64,000 nucleotides of DNA from NCBI GenBank assembly GCA_965197455.1, contig OZ240208.1:1488001-1552000 (forward strand). The letters run 5' to 3'. A program made the position numbers and the translations under genes. Position 1 is the stretch's first letter, and every line of letters starts with the position of its first letter. Source of the DNA: JAGWBD01 sp965197455. Its GTDB lineage: Bacteria > Chloroflexota > Anaerolineae > Aggregatilineales > Phototrophicaceae. The notes under the pieces are model-generated. The model did no database searches. It had not been told where the DNA came from and saw only the letters and a list, made by a program, of their open reading frames with translations. Positions 1 through 9,528 of the stretch are shown here, in pieces.

Positions 1-575
1 CGCGCCGCAAAATCCGCATCAGCCTCAAAAAGGGCCTGCGTTTCCGCGCGGCTGTCGCAGCCGACCTGCCCGCCTTCACGCAACTGATGGCCGAGACCGG
101 CGCGCGCAGCGACTTTGGCGTGCACGAGCCGGACTACTATCGTCGCGCTTTCGAGCTCTTCGTGCCCCAGGGCAACGCCGCGTTGTGGCTCGCCGAACAC
201 GAAGGCCAGACGCTGGCGGGGGTCATGGTCTTCCGCGCCGGCAACCGGGCCTGGTACCTCTACGGCGCCTCATCAACGCAGAAACGCAACCTCATGGCCA
301 GCTACGGCGCGCAGTGGGCTGCTATCCGCTGGGCGCGGACGCAGGGCTGCCACAGTTACGATTTGTGGGGCGTGCCCGATTCAGACCGCCTGACGCTGGA
401 GGCCAGCTTTCAGACGCGCCACGACGGCCTCTGGGGTGTATACGGCTTCAAGCGTGGCTGGGGCGGCGACCTGCGCCGCACCGCCGGCGCACTCGATTGC
501 GTCTACAACCCGCTGCTCTACCGCCTCTACCGCGTGGCGCTCGCCCTGCGTGCGCGCGGCCAGGCGGCGGACTGA
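1..575 (+). CDS. FemAB/FemX-like peptidoglycan bridge aminoacyltransferase, 5'-truncated
   Basis: This is the C-terminal part of a FemAB-family ligase, which adds amino acids from aminoacyl-tRNA to the peptidoglycan stem peptide in the cytoplasm. The frame is open to the window edge (first full codon at base 3) and begins with RRKIRIS, which matches the NTRRKIRLA segment of the next gene. Shared features are WYLYGASS, SYDLWGVPD and GVYGFKRGWGG, typical of the second GNAT-like subdomain. It ends two bases before the ATG of a second FemAB gene, so the two form an operon of paralogs. The true start lies outside the window. Confidence 0.85.
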   Translation, partial: RRKIRISLKKGLRFRAAVAADLPAFTQLMAETGARSDFGVHEPDYYRRAFELFVPQGNAALWLAEHEGQTLAGVMVFRAGNRAWYLYGASSTQKRNLMASYGAQWAAIRWARTQGCHSYDLWGVPDSDRLTLEASFQTRHDGLWGVYGFKRGWGGDLRRTAGALDCVYNPLLYRLYRVALALRARGQAAD

Positions 576-577
576 AC

Positions 578-1642
<1,065 letters not shown>

Positions 1643-1643
1643 G

Positions 1644-2300
1644 TCAGATCAGTATTTCCGGCAAATTCAGTAGATAGCGCAGGCCCAGCCAGTAAAATGC
1701 CCCGACCTCACGCAAGGTGTAGCCGACATGCCAGGTGGGCGGCGGGTCGGCGGCGGGACTCGTGCTGACCGTTAAACCAATGCGCTCGAAGATCCAGCGC
1801 GCCCGCAGCAGATGGTAACCATCGCTGACGAGGATGGCGCGCTGCCAGCCTCTGGCCTCCATTAACGCCTTGCTGTAAAGCGCATTTTCTTCCGTGCTGT
1901 GGCTGCTGTCCTCCAGCAGGATTGCGCCCGCCGCTACGCCCCGCCGCTGCAGCAGATCGCGGCAGACTGACGCCTCGCTGCGGCTCTGGCCCGCGCCCAC
2001 GCCGCCGGTGCAAATCATCCCTTGCGCCAGACCGCGCGCGTAGAGCGTGGCGGCCTGTTGCACCCGTCGCGTCATGGCCCGGCCGGGGCGGCCACCTGGC
2101 TCCAGGCCCGCGCCCAGCACCACGATGACGTCAGCCGCTTCCGCCTGATCAAACCGGCCGTAGAGGAAAACTACCGTTGCCGGCAGCAGGATGGCAATCA
2201 CCACAAGCGTCACAACCATGCACGCCAGCCTGCGCCTCACTGCGCCCGGCCGTTGCGACCAGGCGCGCGCACAATGCGCCCTGACCGTTCGACATGGCAC
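1644..2300 (-). CDS. SanA/YdcF (DUF218) family membrane protein
   Basis: A 218-residue protein with an Arg-rich N-terminus, one membrane segment at about residues 27-47, and a DUF218 domain: VIVVLGAG near 60, then GGVGAGQSRSEA, DSSHSTEENA and LVSDGYHLLRA. Members (SanA, ElyC, YdcF) act at the envelope and affect cell wall integrity or vancomycin sensitivity; their chemistry is poorly known. The start is taken at GTG 2300; an in-frame ATG at 2219 would remove the basic N-terminus but keep the membrane segment. It lies 78 bases downstream of nrdJ on the same strand, so read-through is possible. Confidence 0.8.
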   Translation of the reverse strand: MPCRTVRAHCARAWSQRPGAVRRRLACMVVTLVVIAILLPATVVFLYGRFDQAEAADVIVVLGAGLEPGGRPGRAMTRRVQQAATLYARGLAQGMICTGGVGAGQSRSEASVCRDLLQRRGVAAGAILLEDSSHSTEENALYSKALMEARGWQRAILVSDGYHLLRARWIFERIGLTVSTSPAADPPPTWHVGYTLREVGAFYWLGLRYLLNLPEILI

Positions 2301-2378
2301 AGCCGGCCAGGAATTTTGTTACGCTTCAATTGGGTTATCGCGCTATTGCGCTGTGCTTCGACCTGCCTCACCCGGGTC

Positions 2379-4886
2379 TCAGCACTCACTGAAGCCACAG
2401 GTGGGGCAATTGCGACAGCCCTCGGAGTGGATGAGCGAGAAAGTGCCGCACTCCGGGCACATGTCCGCGTTGCGGAAATGATGCTCCAGCGTCTCGGTAG
2501 CAGCCGCCACCGCCAGCGATTCCGCGTTGATGGGCAGGCCCAGCTGACGCGGTTCCTCCTGCTCGAAGAACTGCTCGTTCAGCACCGAGGCCACCACGTC
2601 CGGCAGCGAGCGCAAGCGCTGTGTACCCATGCCTGCCGTGCGCGCCCCGCCGATGCCGCCCAGCTGGCCCACGATCAGGCGCAGCATCTCCATGCGATTC
2701 TGCGGCGCCGTCGTGCGCAGCTGCAGTGAAATCATGCGCCCCAGACCCTCGGCATCAGCCTGCAGGTCGCTGCCAGCCTTGCCCACCATGATGAAGACCT
2801 CGAAGGGGTTGGCCTGTTCGTCACGGTTGATGGTGATGTAGGCCGTGCCAAAGGGCGACTTGCGGCTGACGGTCACGCCGTTGAGCTGCTTCGGCCGCGG
2901 GTATACCTTGTGCGGCGTCGTGACCTGCTCGACGGGCGTGTCGTGGTCGCCATCCTCGTCGGCCAGCATCAACACCTGTTCGTCACGGCTGCCATCCCGG
3001 TAGATCGTGCCGCCCTTGCAGCCCTGTTCATACATGTACTGATATAGCTCGCTGACCTGCTCGACGCTGTAGTCCGCGGGAACATTGCAGGTCTTGCTGA
3101 TGCTGCTGTCGACTTGCCGCTGTATGGCCGCCTGCACCCGAATGTGCTCGTCCGGTGTCAGGTCCATCGCCGTGACGAAATGATCGGGCAGGCTGTTGGC
3201 GCCCGGATGCTCCTCATACCATTCCTGCACCAGCGGCACCTGTTCCTCGTGCAGCCCCAGGCGACTCTTGCGGTAGTACATCCATGAGAAGAATGGCTCG
3301 ATGCCGGTGGAGGTGTTGACCATCGTGCCGGTCGTGCCGGTCGGCGCCTGCGTCAGCAGCGTCACGTTACGGATGCCATGCTGCAGCACCTTGTGCCGGA
3401 TGTCGGCGGGCATTTGCTGCATGAAGCCGCTCTTGACGAACTCCTCGCGCTCAAGCTGCGGGAAGCTGCCCTTCTCCTGCGCCAGGCTAATGGAGGTCTC
3501 GTAGACATTGCGCGCGAGAAAGCTGTAGAGCTGGTCGATGAATTCCACCGACTCATCACTGCCGTAGCGAATTTCCAGGCGAATCATAAGCTCGGCCAGG
3601 CCCATGTTGTTCAGCCCGACGCGGCGCTCGGAGAGCTGCTGCTCCCGGTTCTCGTCATAAAAATAGGGCGTTGAGTCAATCACGTTGTCGAGGAAGCGCG
3701 TGGCATAACGCGCCGTCCGGCCCAGCATTTCCCAGGCTACATCGTGCGTTTCGGGGTCGTAGAACTTCGCCAGGTTAATGGCCCCCAGGTTGCACACGCC
3801 CCAGGCCGGCAGACTCTGCTCGCCGCAGGGGTTGGTGCAAATCAGGCTGGCGAAATTGTGGCTGTTGGACATGCGCTCCGTGCGCTCGTTGAACCACACG
3901 CCCGGCTCGGCGCTGGCCCAGGCGCTCTCAATAATCGCGTCCCAGATCTCGCGCGCCTTCACGGTGCGATAATGCTGCACCGGCCGGCCGGCTGCCCGCC
4001 AGGCCTCAAGGTCGCCGTCCCACAGCTCGTCATAACCCTCGACGGAGGTATCCGGGAACACCAGCTCCCAGTCCGCGCCATCGCGCACGGCTTCCATCAA
4101 TCGGTCGGACACGCCCACGCTGATGTTGGCGTTGGTGATGTGTCCGGCCTGGCGCTTGCTCCCGATGAAATCGAGGATGTCCGGGTGCCAGTCGTTGAGG
4201 ATGAGCATCAGCGCGCCACGCCGGCTGCCGCCCTGCTCGATGAGGCCGGTGACAAAGCTGTAGAGCGCGCCCCAGGAAACGGCGCCGCTGGAGCGCCCGT
4301 TGACGCCGCGCACGTAGCTGTGACGCGGGCGCAGGCTGGCGATGTTGATGCCCACCCCGCCGCCGCGCGACATGATTTCCGTCATTTGCGAAAGCGTCGT
4401 CATGATGCCCTCGCGCGTGTCCCTCGGCGAGGGGATGACGTAACAGTTGTACCAGGTCAGCGCCTGGTCAGTGCCGGCCGCGGTGAGGATGCGCCCGGCA
4501 GGCACGAACTTCCAGTCTTCCAGCGCCTCCCGGAAACGTCCCTGCCACAGCTGCTGCAGTTCGGGCGTGTCCTCCGCGGCAGCCACCCCGGCAGCCACCC
4601 GGTCCAGCATACTGCCCGGATCCGTCTCAAGGGGCTTGTCCACGTTTTCAATATCGCGCTCAACGACGGAGCCGTCCAGCAGGCGCACCGTCACCCGCGG
4701 CAGCTCCAGCGCAGTGATTTCGCCAATTTCGCGCTGACCGGTCTGGCTGTCGACGACCACGATGACCTTGTCATCAACGGTGAGAGTATTGCGGGCGACA
4801 TCTTTCAGGGCGTAACGATCGAGGAAGATCTTGTAGCCCAGTTCGTTTAGCGCACTGTCTCTGATTTTGCCTGCGCCAGCTGCCAT
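2379..4886 (-). CDS. nrdJ: Class II (adenosylcobalamin-dependent) ribonucleoside-diphosphate reductase
   Basis: Reduces ribonucleotides to deoxyribonucleotides with a radical generated from adenosylcobalamin, so it works with or without oxygen. The 835-residue protein has the catalytic-barrel motif ICTNPCGEQSLPAWG, an N-terminal extension (DDKVIVVVDSQTGQREIG) found in the NrdJ group, a TSCPD-type domain near VYPRPKQLNGVTVSRK, and a C-terminal CPECG...CRNCPTCGFSEC zinc-type cluster. The start is ATG 4886, behind AGGAGG at the right distance; an upstream in-frame extension to 4943 lacks a ribosome site. No small subunit is adjacent, as expected for class II. No cobalamin riboswitch is recognisable upstream. 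Confidence 0.95.
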   Translation of the reverse strand: MAAGAGKIRDSALNELGYKIFLDRYALKDVARNTLTVDDKVIVVVDSQTGQREIGEITALELPRVTVRLLDGSVVERDIENVDKPLETDPGSMLDRVAAGVAAAEDTPELQQLWQGRFREALEDWKFVPAGRILTAAGTDQALTWYNCYVIPSPRDTREGIMTTLSQMTEIMSRGGGVGINIASLRPRHSYVRGVNGRSSGAVSWGALYSFVTGLIEQGGSRRGALMLILNDWHPDILDFIGSKRQAGHITNANISVGVSDRLMEAVRDGADWELVFPDTSVEGYDELWDGDLEAWRAAGRPVQHYRTVKAREIWDAIIESAWASAEPGVWFNERTERMSNSHNFASLICTNPCGEQSLPAWGVCNLGAINLAKFYDPETHDVAWEMLGRTARYATRFLDNVIDSTPYFYDENREQQLSERRVGLNNMGLAELMIRLEIRYGSDESVEFIDQLYSFLARNVYETSISLAQEKGSFPQLEREEFVKSGFMQQMPADIRHKVLQHGIRNVTLLTQAPTGTTGTMVNTSTGIEPFFSWMYYRKSRLGLHEEQVPLVQEWYEEHPGANSLPDHFVTAMDLTPDEHIRVQAAIQRQVDSSISKTCNVPADYSVEQVSELYQYMYEQGCKGGTIYRDGSRDEQVLMLADEDGDHDTPVEQVTTPHKVYPRPKQLNGVTVSRKSPFGTAYITINRDEQANPFEVFIMVGKAGSDLQADAEGLGRMISLQLRTTAPQNRMEMLRLIVGQLGGIGGARTAGMGTQRLRSLPDVVASVLNEQFFEQEEPRQLGLPINAESLAVAAATETLEHHFRNADMCPECGTFSLIHSEGCRNCPTCGFSEC

Positions 4887-5207
4887 GAGTTCCTCCTGCC
4901 TGGCCTCATGGGGCCCGGATATTTCGCTTGCACAGGGCCACAAATCCCGGGGGCCCGTATCTCAAACCCCGCCAGCATCCTGAAGCGTTCAACAACCCTG
5001 AGGGCCTCTAAAGTTATCAATTGAGTCATGGACTCGCAAGTATTTTTGCACGAAACTTCTGTATTTAAACACCTGTCAAGATGACCCGACTCTCCGCCTG
5101 AAACCTGCCTGCGCATACGTAACCATGTCAGGGTGATTCAGTGAGTCAGTTTGTACTAAATGGTCGCGAAACGCGTGCAATTTGCACACGCGTTCTTGTC
5201 TGCAGCC
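4887..5207. other. Intergenic region between ftsZ and nrdJ (321 bases)
   Basis: The longest non-coding stretch in the window, visibly more AT-rich than its flanks. It holds a hairpin just past the ftsZ stop (5169-5194), a short perfect palindrome GAGTC-ATG-GACTC at 5023-5035, and on the minus strand a TTGACA (complement of 5074-5079) without a convincing -10, plus TTGCGA-17-TAACTT (complement of 5017-5039). It probably contains the ftsZ terminator and the nrdJ promoter. No NrdR-box pair, B12 box or small ORF stands out. Confidence 0.5.
5169..5194 (-). terminator. Hairpin just downstream of ftsZ, possible terminator
   Basis: On the minus strand AACGCGTG and CACGCGTT form a perfect 8-bp stem around a 9-base loop, 14 bases after the ftsZ stop. 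Only three Ts follow, so a classical intrinsic terminator is doubtful. It may instead slow RNA decay or act as a weak terminator at the end of the dcw operon. Confidence 0.4.
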
Positions 5208-6371
5208 TTATCTGCGCTTGCGCAGGAAGGTCGGAATTTCGATGTCGTCTTCATCGTACACAACGGGTGAATCCGGTGAAGGCGGCGCGGGAAACGTGGG
5301 TTTCTTGTCCTCTTCCCCGTCGCTTTCGGCCGCTGCCGGACGCTGCGCTTCGCCGGGACGTGCCGGCCGTTGCGGCGCTGGCCGGGAGACCCGCCCCTTC
5401 GTCGGGCGCGCCTGCTCGAAGCCGGTCGCGATCACTGTAATGCGCACCTCGTCACCCATCGTCTCGTCCACCTGGGCGCCGAAAATCATGTTGACATCCG
5501 GGTGCGCGCTTTCCTTGATGATGGCCGCCGCCTCGTTGATTTCGAAGAGCGTCATGTCAGAGCCGCCTGTGATGTTAAACAGGATGCCGCGCGCGCCGTC
5601 AATGGTCACGTCCAGCAGGTCGCTGCTGATGGCGTTCTCGGCTGCCGCGCGGGCGCGGTCGTCACCCACCGAGCTGCCCACCGCCATCAGCGCCGCGCCA
5701 CCTTCAGACATGATGGTGCGCACGTCCGCGAAGTCCAGGTTGATGAGCGCCGGCACAGTGATAAGTTCCGAAATGCCCTGAATGCCCTGACGCAACACGT
5801 CGTCCGCCAGCGAAAAGGCCTGCTGCAAGGTCGCGCGTTTGTCGGCAATCTGCGCCAGGCGGTCGTTGGGGATGGCGATCAGCGTGTCCGCCTGGGCCCT
5901 GAGCGCCGTGATGCCGTCCTCGGCCACCTTGGCCCGTCTGGCGCCCTCAAAGGTGAAGGGCCGCGTCACCACGCCAATGGTCAGCGCGCCCATTTCCTTG
6001 GAGATTTGTGCAATGATGGGTGAGGCGCCGGTGCCGGTGCCGCCGCCCATGCCGCAGGCGATGAAAATCATGTCCGCGCCGCGCAGCACTTCGTAGAGCT
6101 CGTCCTGGCTCTCCTCGGCGGCCTTGCGGCCAATTTCGGGATTGCCGCCGGCGCCCAGGCCCTTGGTCAACTTGTCGCCAATGCGCACGCGCATAGTCGC
6201 CCGGGAAAGCATCAGTGCCTGGCTGTCCGTGTTGACAGCGACGAACTCCACGCCGCCCAGGCCTTCATTAATCATGCGGTTGACTGCGTTGCTGCCGCCA
6301 CCGCCAACCCCGATCACCTTGATCTGGGCCACGTTATCGCCGCTCCCGATATCGGAACTCACGCTCTCCAT
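5208..6371 (-). CDS. ftsZ: Cell division GTPase FtsZ
   Basis: The tubulin homolog that polymerises into the cytokinetic ring. The 387-residue protein has GVGGGGSNAVNRM at the nucleotide pocket, the tubulin signature GMGGGTGTGASP, a variable Pro/Arg/Glu-rich linker, and the C-terminal peptide DDIEIPTFLRKRR that binds FtsA and other partners. ATG 6371 is chosen because GGAGGA lies eight bases upstream; an ATG seven codons earlier (6392) has a purine run directly abutting it. It is the last gene of the dcw operon, 93 bases after ftsA. Confidence 0.97.
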   Translation of the reverse strand: MESVSSDIGSGDNVAQIKVIGVGGGGSNAVNRMINEGLGGVEFVAVNTDSQALMLSRATMRVRIGDKLTKGLGAGGNPEIGRKAAEESQDELYEVLRGADMIFIACGMGGGTGTGASPIIAQISKEMGALTIGVVTRPFTFEGARRAKVAEDGITALRAQADTLIAIPNDRLAQIADKRATLQQAFSLADDVLRQGIQGISELITVPALINLDFADVRTIMSEGGAALMAVGSSVGDDRARAAAENAISSDLLDVTIDGARGILFNITGGSDMTLFEINEAAAIIKESAHPDVNMIFGAQVDETMGDEVRITVIATGFEQARPTKGRVSRPAPQRPARPGEAQRPAAAESDGEEDKKPTFPAPPSPDSPVVYDEDDIEIPTFLRKRR

Positions 6372-6464
6372 GGCTGACTTCCTCCAGGACATCTCCCCGC
6401 ATCGGGCAAATCACCCGCAAGCGTTGGGGATTATACATGCATTGGTGAAGTATCACAAAACCTC

Positions 6465-7712
6465 TTATCCAGCGTCGCTGTCTTCGGGCAGCAGCCGCCG
6501 GAACAGGCCGCCCAGCCAGTTGCCCAGTCCTTCCCCGGGCACAAAGCTGGCGTTGCCGCCACTGCGCGTCTCCGCCACTTCCATCTCCAGCCCCAGCCCC
6601 AGCAGGCCCACGCTGGTGCTGTAGGACGGGTCGCGCAGCGCATCTGCCATGCCCGTCAGCTTTTCCGGACGGGCCATGCGCACCGGAAAGCCCAGCGTCT
6701 GCTCCGCCACACCGCGCATCCCCGGTAAACTGGAACTGCCGCCGGTCAGCACCGCCCCCGCGCGCAGAAATCCATCATAGCCCGTGCGTCGGATCTCGCG
6801 CTGCACCAGCTCGAAGACTTCCGTCGTACGGTATTCCAGTACCTCGGCCAGGTCGTTGCTGTGCACTTCGGTGGGCAAACCTTCGCCAAAGGGCTGCACG
6901 GTGAATGTCTTCATCAGGTTGACGGAACGGCGGCGCGCATGCCCGTGCTGCAGCTTGACCGCCTCGGCTTCCTCGAAAGGCACATTCACCCAGTGCGTGA
7001 TGTCGCCGGTCAAATGGTGGCCCCCGACGGCCACCACCGCCACATGCCACACCGTGCCCTCGATGAAAATGGCCATGTCGGTCGTCCCGCCGCCAATATC
7101 GATCACGACCACGCCCATCTCACGCTCTTCCGGCGTCAGCACCGCGTGGCCGGCGGCCAGCGCATTGAGCACGAAGCGGTCCACCTTCAGGCCGGCGCGC
7201 GCCACGGCATCTTCCAGATTGGCGATGCAGGAAGAAAGCGCAGTAATGATGTGCGCTTCCAGTTCCAGCCGAAAGCCGTGCATGCCGACCGGGCTGCGCA
7301 CCCGCTCCTGGTTGTCCAGCGAATACTTGCGCGGCACCACATGCAGAACTTCGCGGTTGTGTGGAATGGAGATGGCGCGTGCGGCCTCCAGCACCCGGCT
7401 CATGTCGTCGCGGTTGACGGCGCGCTGACCCGCGATGCCGACCATGCCACGGTTGCTGCTGGATGCGACGTGGTCGCCGGAGACGCTGACGAAAGCGCGG
7501 TCGATGACGTAGCCGCTGCTGCGTTCGGCCTTGTTCACCGATTCTGTGATCGCCGCCGCCAGCGCGTCGATGTCGCTGACGATGCCCTTCTTCATGCCGC
7601 GCGCCGGCTCGATGCCCACGCCGACGATGAAGATATCGTCTTCGCGCACCTCACCCACTACGGTGCATACCTTGCTGGTGCCGATGTCCAGCCCAACGAC
7701 CAGCTCACCCAT
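6465..7712 (-). CDS. ftsA: Cell division protein FtsA
   Basis: Actin-fold ATPase that tethers FtsZ to the membrane and recruits the divisome. The 415-residue protein opens with the phosphate-1 loop VVGLDIGTSKVCTVVGE, has the phosphate-2 motif VVIDIGGGTTDMAIF and the adenosine motif VLTGGSSSLPGM, with the 1C insertion (YVIDRAFVSVSGDHV) that marks FtsA rather than MreB. The C-terminus (LGNWLGGLFRRLLPED) looks amphipathic, as the membrane-targeting helix should. It starts 8 bases after the ftsQ stop. Confidence 0.96.
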   Translation of the reverse strand: MGELVVGLDIGTSKVCTVVGEVREDDIFIVGVGIEPARGMKKGIVSDIDALAAAITESVNKAERSSGYVIDRAFVSVSGDHVASSSNRGMVGIAGQRAVNRDDMSRVLEAARAISIPHNREVLHVVPRKYSLDNQERVRSPVGMHGFRLELEAHIITALSSCIANLEDAVARAGLKVDRFVLNALAAGHAVLTPEEREMGVVVIDIGGGTTDMAIFIEGTVWHVAVVAVGGHHLTGDITHWVNVPFEEAEAVKLQHGHARRRSVNLMKTFTVQPFGEGLPTEVHSNDLAEVLEYRTTEVFELVQREIRRTGYDGFLRAGAVLTGGSSSLPGMRGVAEQTLGFPVRMARPEKLTGMADALRDPSYSTSVGLLGLGLEMEVAETRSGGNASFVPGEGLGNWLGGLFRRLLPEDSDAG

Positions 7713-7720
7713 GGCGCCCG

Positions 7721-8533
7721 CTATTGACCCCCTGCCAGCGAATAGAATGGCGCATGCGGGTTGGCGACGTTTACTTCCGTCGGCTGGATGCCACGGCGCG
7801 CCAGGTCGCTCACCAGCGCATCATACACCAGTACACGGTCCGTCATGCCTGCGCCGGTTCCCAGCCATACCTGCCAGCCTCCCGCGGCAGTATACCCCAG
7901 ACCATTGTCGGGATGGTAACGCAGCTGTTCCAGCTCTGGCTTCAGACCATGCAACTGCAAGGCTCCGGTGACGATGGCCGCGTCAAGTTGCACATTCGGC
8001 CCCGGCGGTCCTTCCAGGCCGGCCTGGGCGTTCACCCGTAACAGGTCACTGCGCTCCTCACGTTGCAACATCACCCTTCCCTGCAAATCAATCCAGGTCG
8101 TTATGCCAGCCTCTTCCCACACCAGCGCCGGCTGTCGCTCCTCCAGCGCAATCCGCACCATGTCAGGCGGCCAGCCCAGCTGCACCCGCGCCACTGCCAC
8201 CGACGACGAGCGCAGGATGTTCGCCTGCACCAGCTCCGGGTCCACAGCGAACAGGTGTACATCGGCGATGTTGGCCAGCGCGAATACCTCTTCGCGCGTC
8301 AGATACTCCAGGCCTTCCACGCTGAGCGAGCGCACATAGAACACGTTTGCGGAAAAGAAAATGACCAGCAGCAGCAGCAGGATCAGCGCTATAAATCCGC
8401 TCAGCAGCCGCCAGCCAGGGAACCCGCCACCGCCACGAAAGCCGCCATGCTGCAGATCCCTGCGTGCCGCGCTCGCCAGCGCGCCGCGCCAGATGCCCGG
8501 TTCCCTGGCCGGCCGCCGGCGGCCATCACGCAT
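7721..8533 (-). CDS. ftsQ: Cell division protein FtsQ/DivIB
   Basis: Bitopic divisome protein linking FtsL/FtsB to FtsW-FtsI. The 270 residues comprise a basic Gly/Arg-rich cytoplasmic tail, one membrane helix at about 46-64 (FIALILLLLLVIFFSANVF), a POTRA domain starting VRSLSVEGLEYLTREEV, and a FtsQ-type beta domain (RQPALVWEEAG...WIDLQGRV). The ATG at 8533 is the first possible start after an in-frame stop. A gap of 92 bases separates it from murB. Confidence 0.9.
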   Translation of the reverse strand: MRDGRRRPAREPGIWRGALASAARRDLQHGGFRGGGGFPGWRLLSGFIALILLLLLVIFFSANVFYVRSLSVEGLEYLTREEVFALANIADVHLFAVDPELVQANILRSSSVAVARVQLGWPPDMVRIALEERQPALVWEEAGITTWIDLQGRVMLQREERSDLLRVNAQAGLEGPPGPNVQLDAAIVTGALQLHGLKPELEQLRYHPDNGLGYTAAGGWQVWLGTGAGMTDRVLVYDALVSDLARRGIQPTEVNVANPHAPFYSLAGGQ

Positions 8534-8625
8534 CCGCGCACCCGCTGCGCGCTCGTGCCATCGCTTGCTTCCACGCCTCGTTTCGAGTCTTCCATTTTAG
8601 GGTACCAGGCCGGCGGCGTCCAGTT

Positions 8626-9528
8626 TTACCAGGCCGCGCCCAGCAGCTCGATCTCCGGCTCCAGCCGCACATTCTGCTCGCGCAACACCACTTCCTGTAC
8701 ATGCACCACCAGGCGCCGGTAGTCGTCAGTGGTCGCGTTGCCCGGGTTGATGAAGAAGTTGGCATGCAGCGTGGAGACCTGCGCCGCCCCGCAGCGACAA
8801 CTCTTCAGTCCGCTGGCCTCAATCAGGCGTCCTGCAAAATCGCCCGGCGGATTGCGAAAGATACTGCCCAGACTGGCGCCCAACGGCTGGCTGCGCTTGC
8901 GTGCTTCACTGAAAGTCGCCATCCGTGCGGCGATGCGCGCCGGATCATCCGGTTGCAACGCCAGCGTCGCTTCCAGCAACAGCCAGTCCCGGTCGGCGCG
9001 CACCTTCAGGCTGGAATGCCGGTAATCGTAGGCCAGCTCCACTGCGCTCAACTGACGCAGCCTGCCGTCGGAGTCCAGCAGCAGCGCCTCCTGCAGCAAG
9101 CTGGCCATGTCGCCGCCATGCGCGCCAGCGTTGTTGATGACCGCACCCCCCAGCGTGCCCGGCACGCTCACCGCCCACTCCAGGCCGGCGAGCCCGCGCG
9201 CCTGGCAGCTGCGCGCCAGCGCCATCAGCCCGCTGCCGGCGGAGGCGCGCAACCAGGCATCGCCGAATTCGCGTTCCTGCACATGGTTGATGAGTACCAG
9301 ACCGCGCAGACCCGCGTCCGCGATCAGCACGTTGGCGCCGCCACCCAGCACCCGCAGCGGCAGCTCCGCCTCACGCGCCTGACGGAATACGTCGACCAGC
9401 TCTGCCCGCGAAGCGCGCGCGCTGTAGAGCCACTCCGCCGGGCCGCCCAGACGCGCCGCCGTGTAGCGTGCCAGCGGCACACCGGCGCGCAGGCGCCTGG
9501 CCAGGGGGCTACGTGGGGAAAGCGACAT
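8626..9528 (-). CDS. murB: UDP-N-acetylmuramate dehydrogenase MurB
   Basis: FAD enzyme reducing UDP-GlcNAc-enolpyruvate to UDP-MurNAc in the cytoplasm. The 300-residue protein has the FAD-binding LGGGANVLIAD, the central SVPGTLGGAVINNAGAHGG, and the catalytic-serine motif LGSIFRNPPGDFAG. The layout around the C-terminal STLHANFFIN matches the shorter type II MurB. Its ATG overlaps the end of murC by 20 bases, implying translational coupling. Confidence 0.95.
   Translation of the reverse strand: MSLSPRSPLARRLRAGVPLARYTAARLGGPAEWLYSARASRAELVDVFRQAREAELPLRVLGGGANVLIADAGLRGLVLINHVQEREFGDAWLRASAGSGLMALARSCQARGLAGLEWAVSVPGTLGGAVINNAGAHGGDMASLLQEALLLDSDGRLRQLSAVELAYDYRHSSLKVRADRDWLLLEATLALQPDDPARIAARMATFSEARKRSQPLGASLGSIFRNPPGDFAGRLIEASGLKSCRCGAAQVSTLHANFFINPGNATTDDYRRLVVHVQEVVLREQNVRLEPEIELLGAAW

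Noticed and set aside
4887..5207. Cobalamin riboswitch upstream of the B12-dependent nrdJ
   Set aside because: No B12-box-like conserved core was visible on the minus strand. A covariance-model search of this interval would settle it.
8401..8595. 64-codon minus-strand frame overlapping ftsQ start, as an alternative FtsQ N-terminus
   Set aside because: It is out of frame with the FtsQ body and has no membrane helix; the ftsQ frame has its own ATG and proper architecture.
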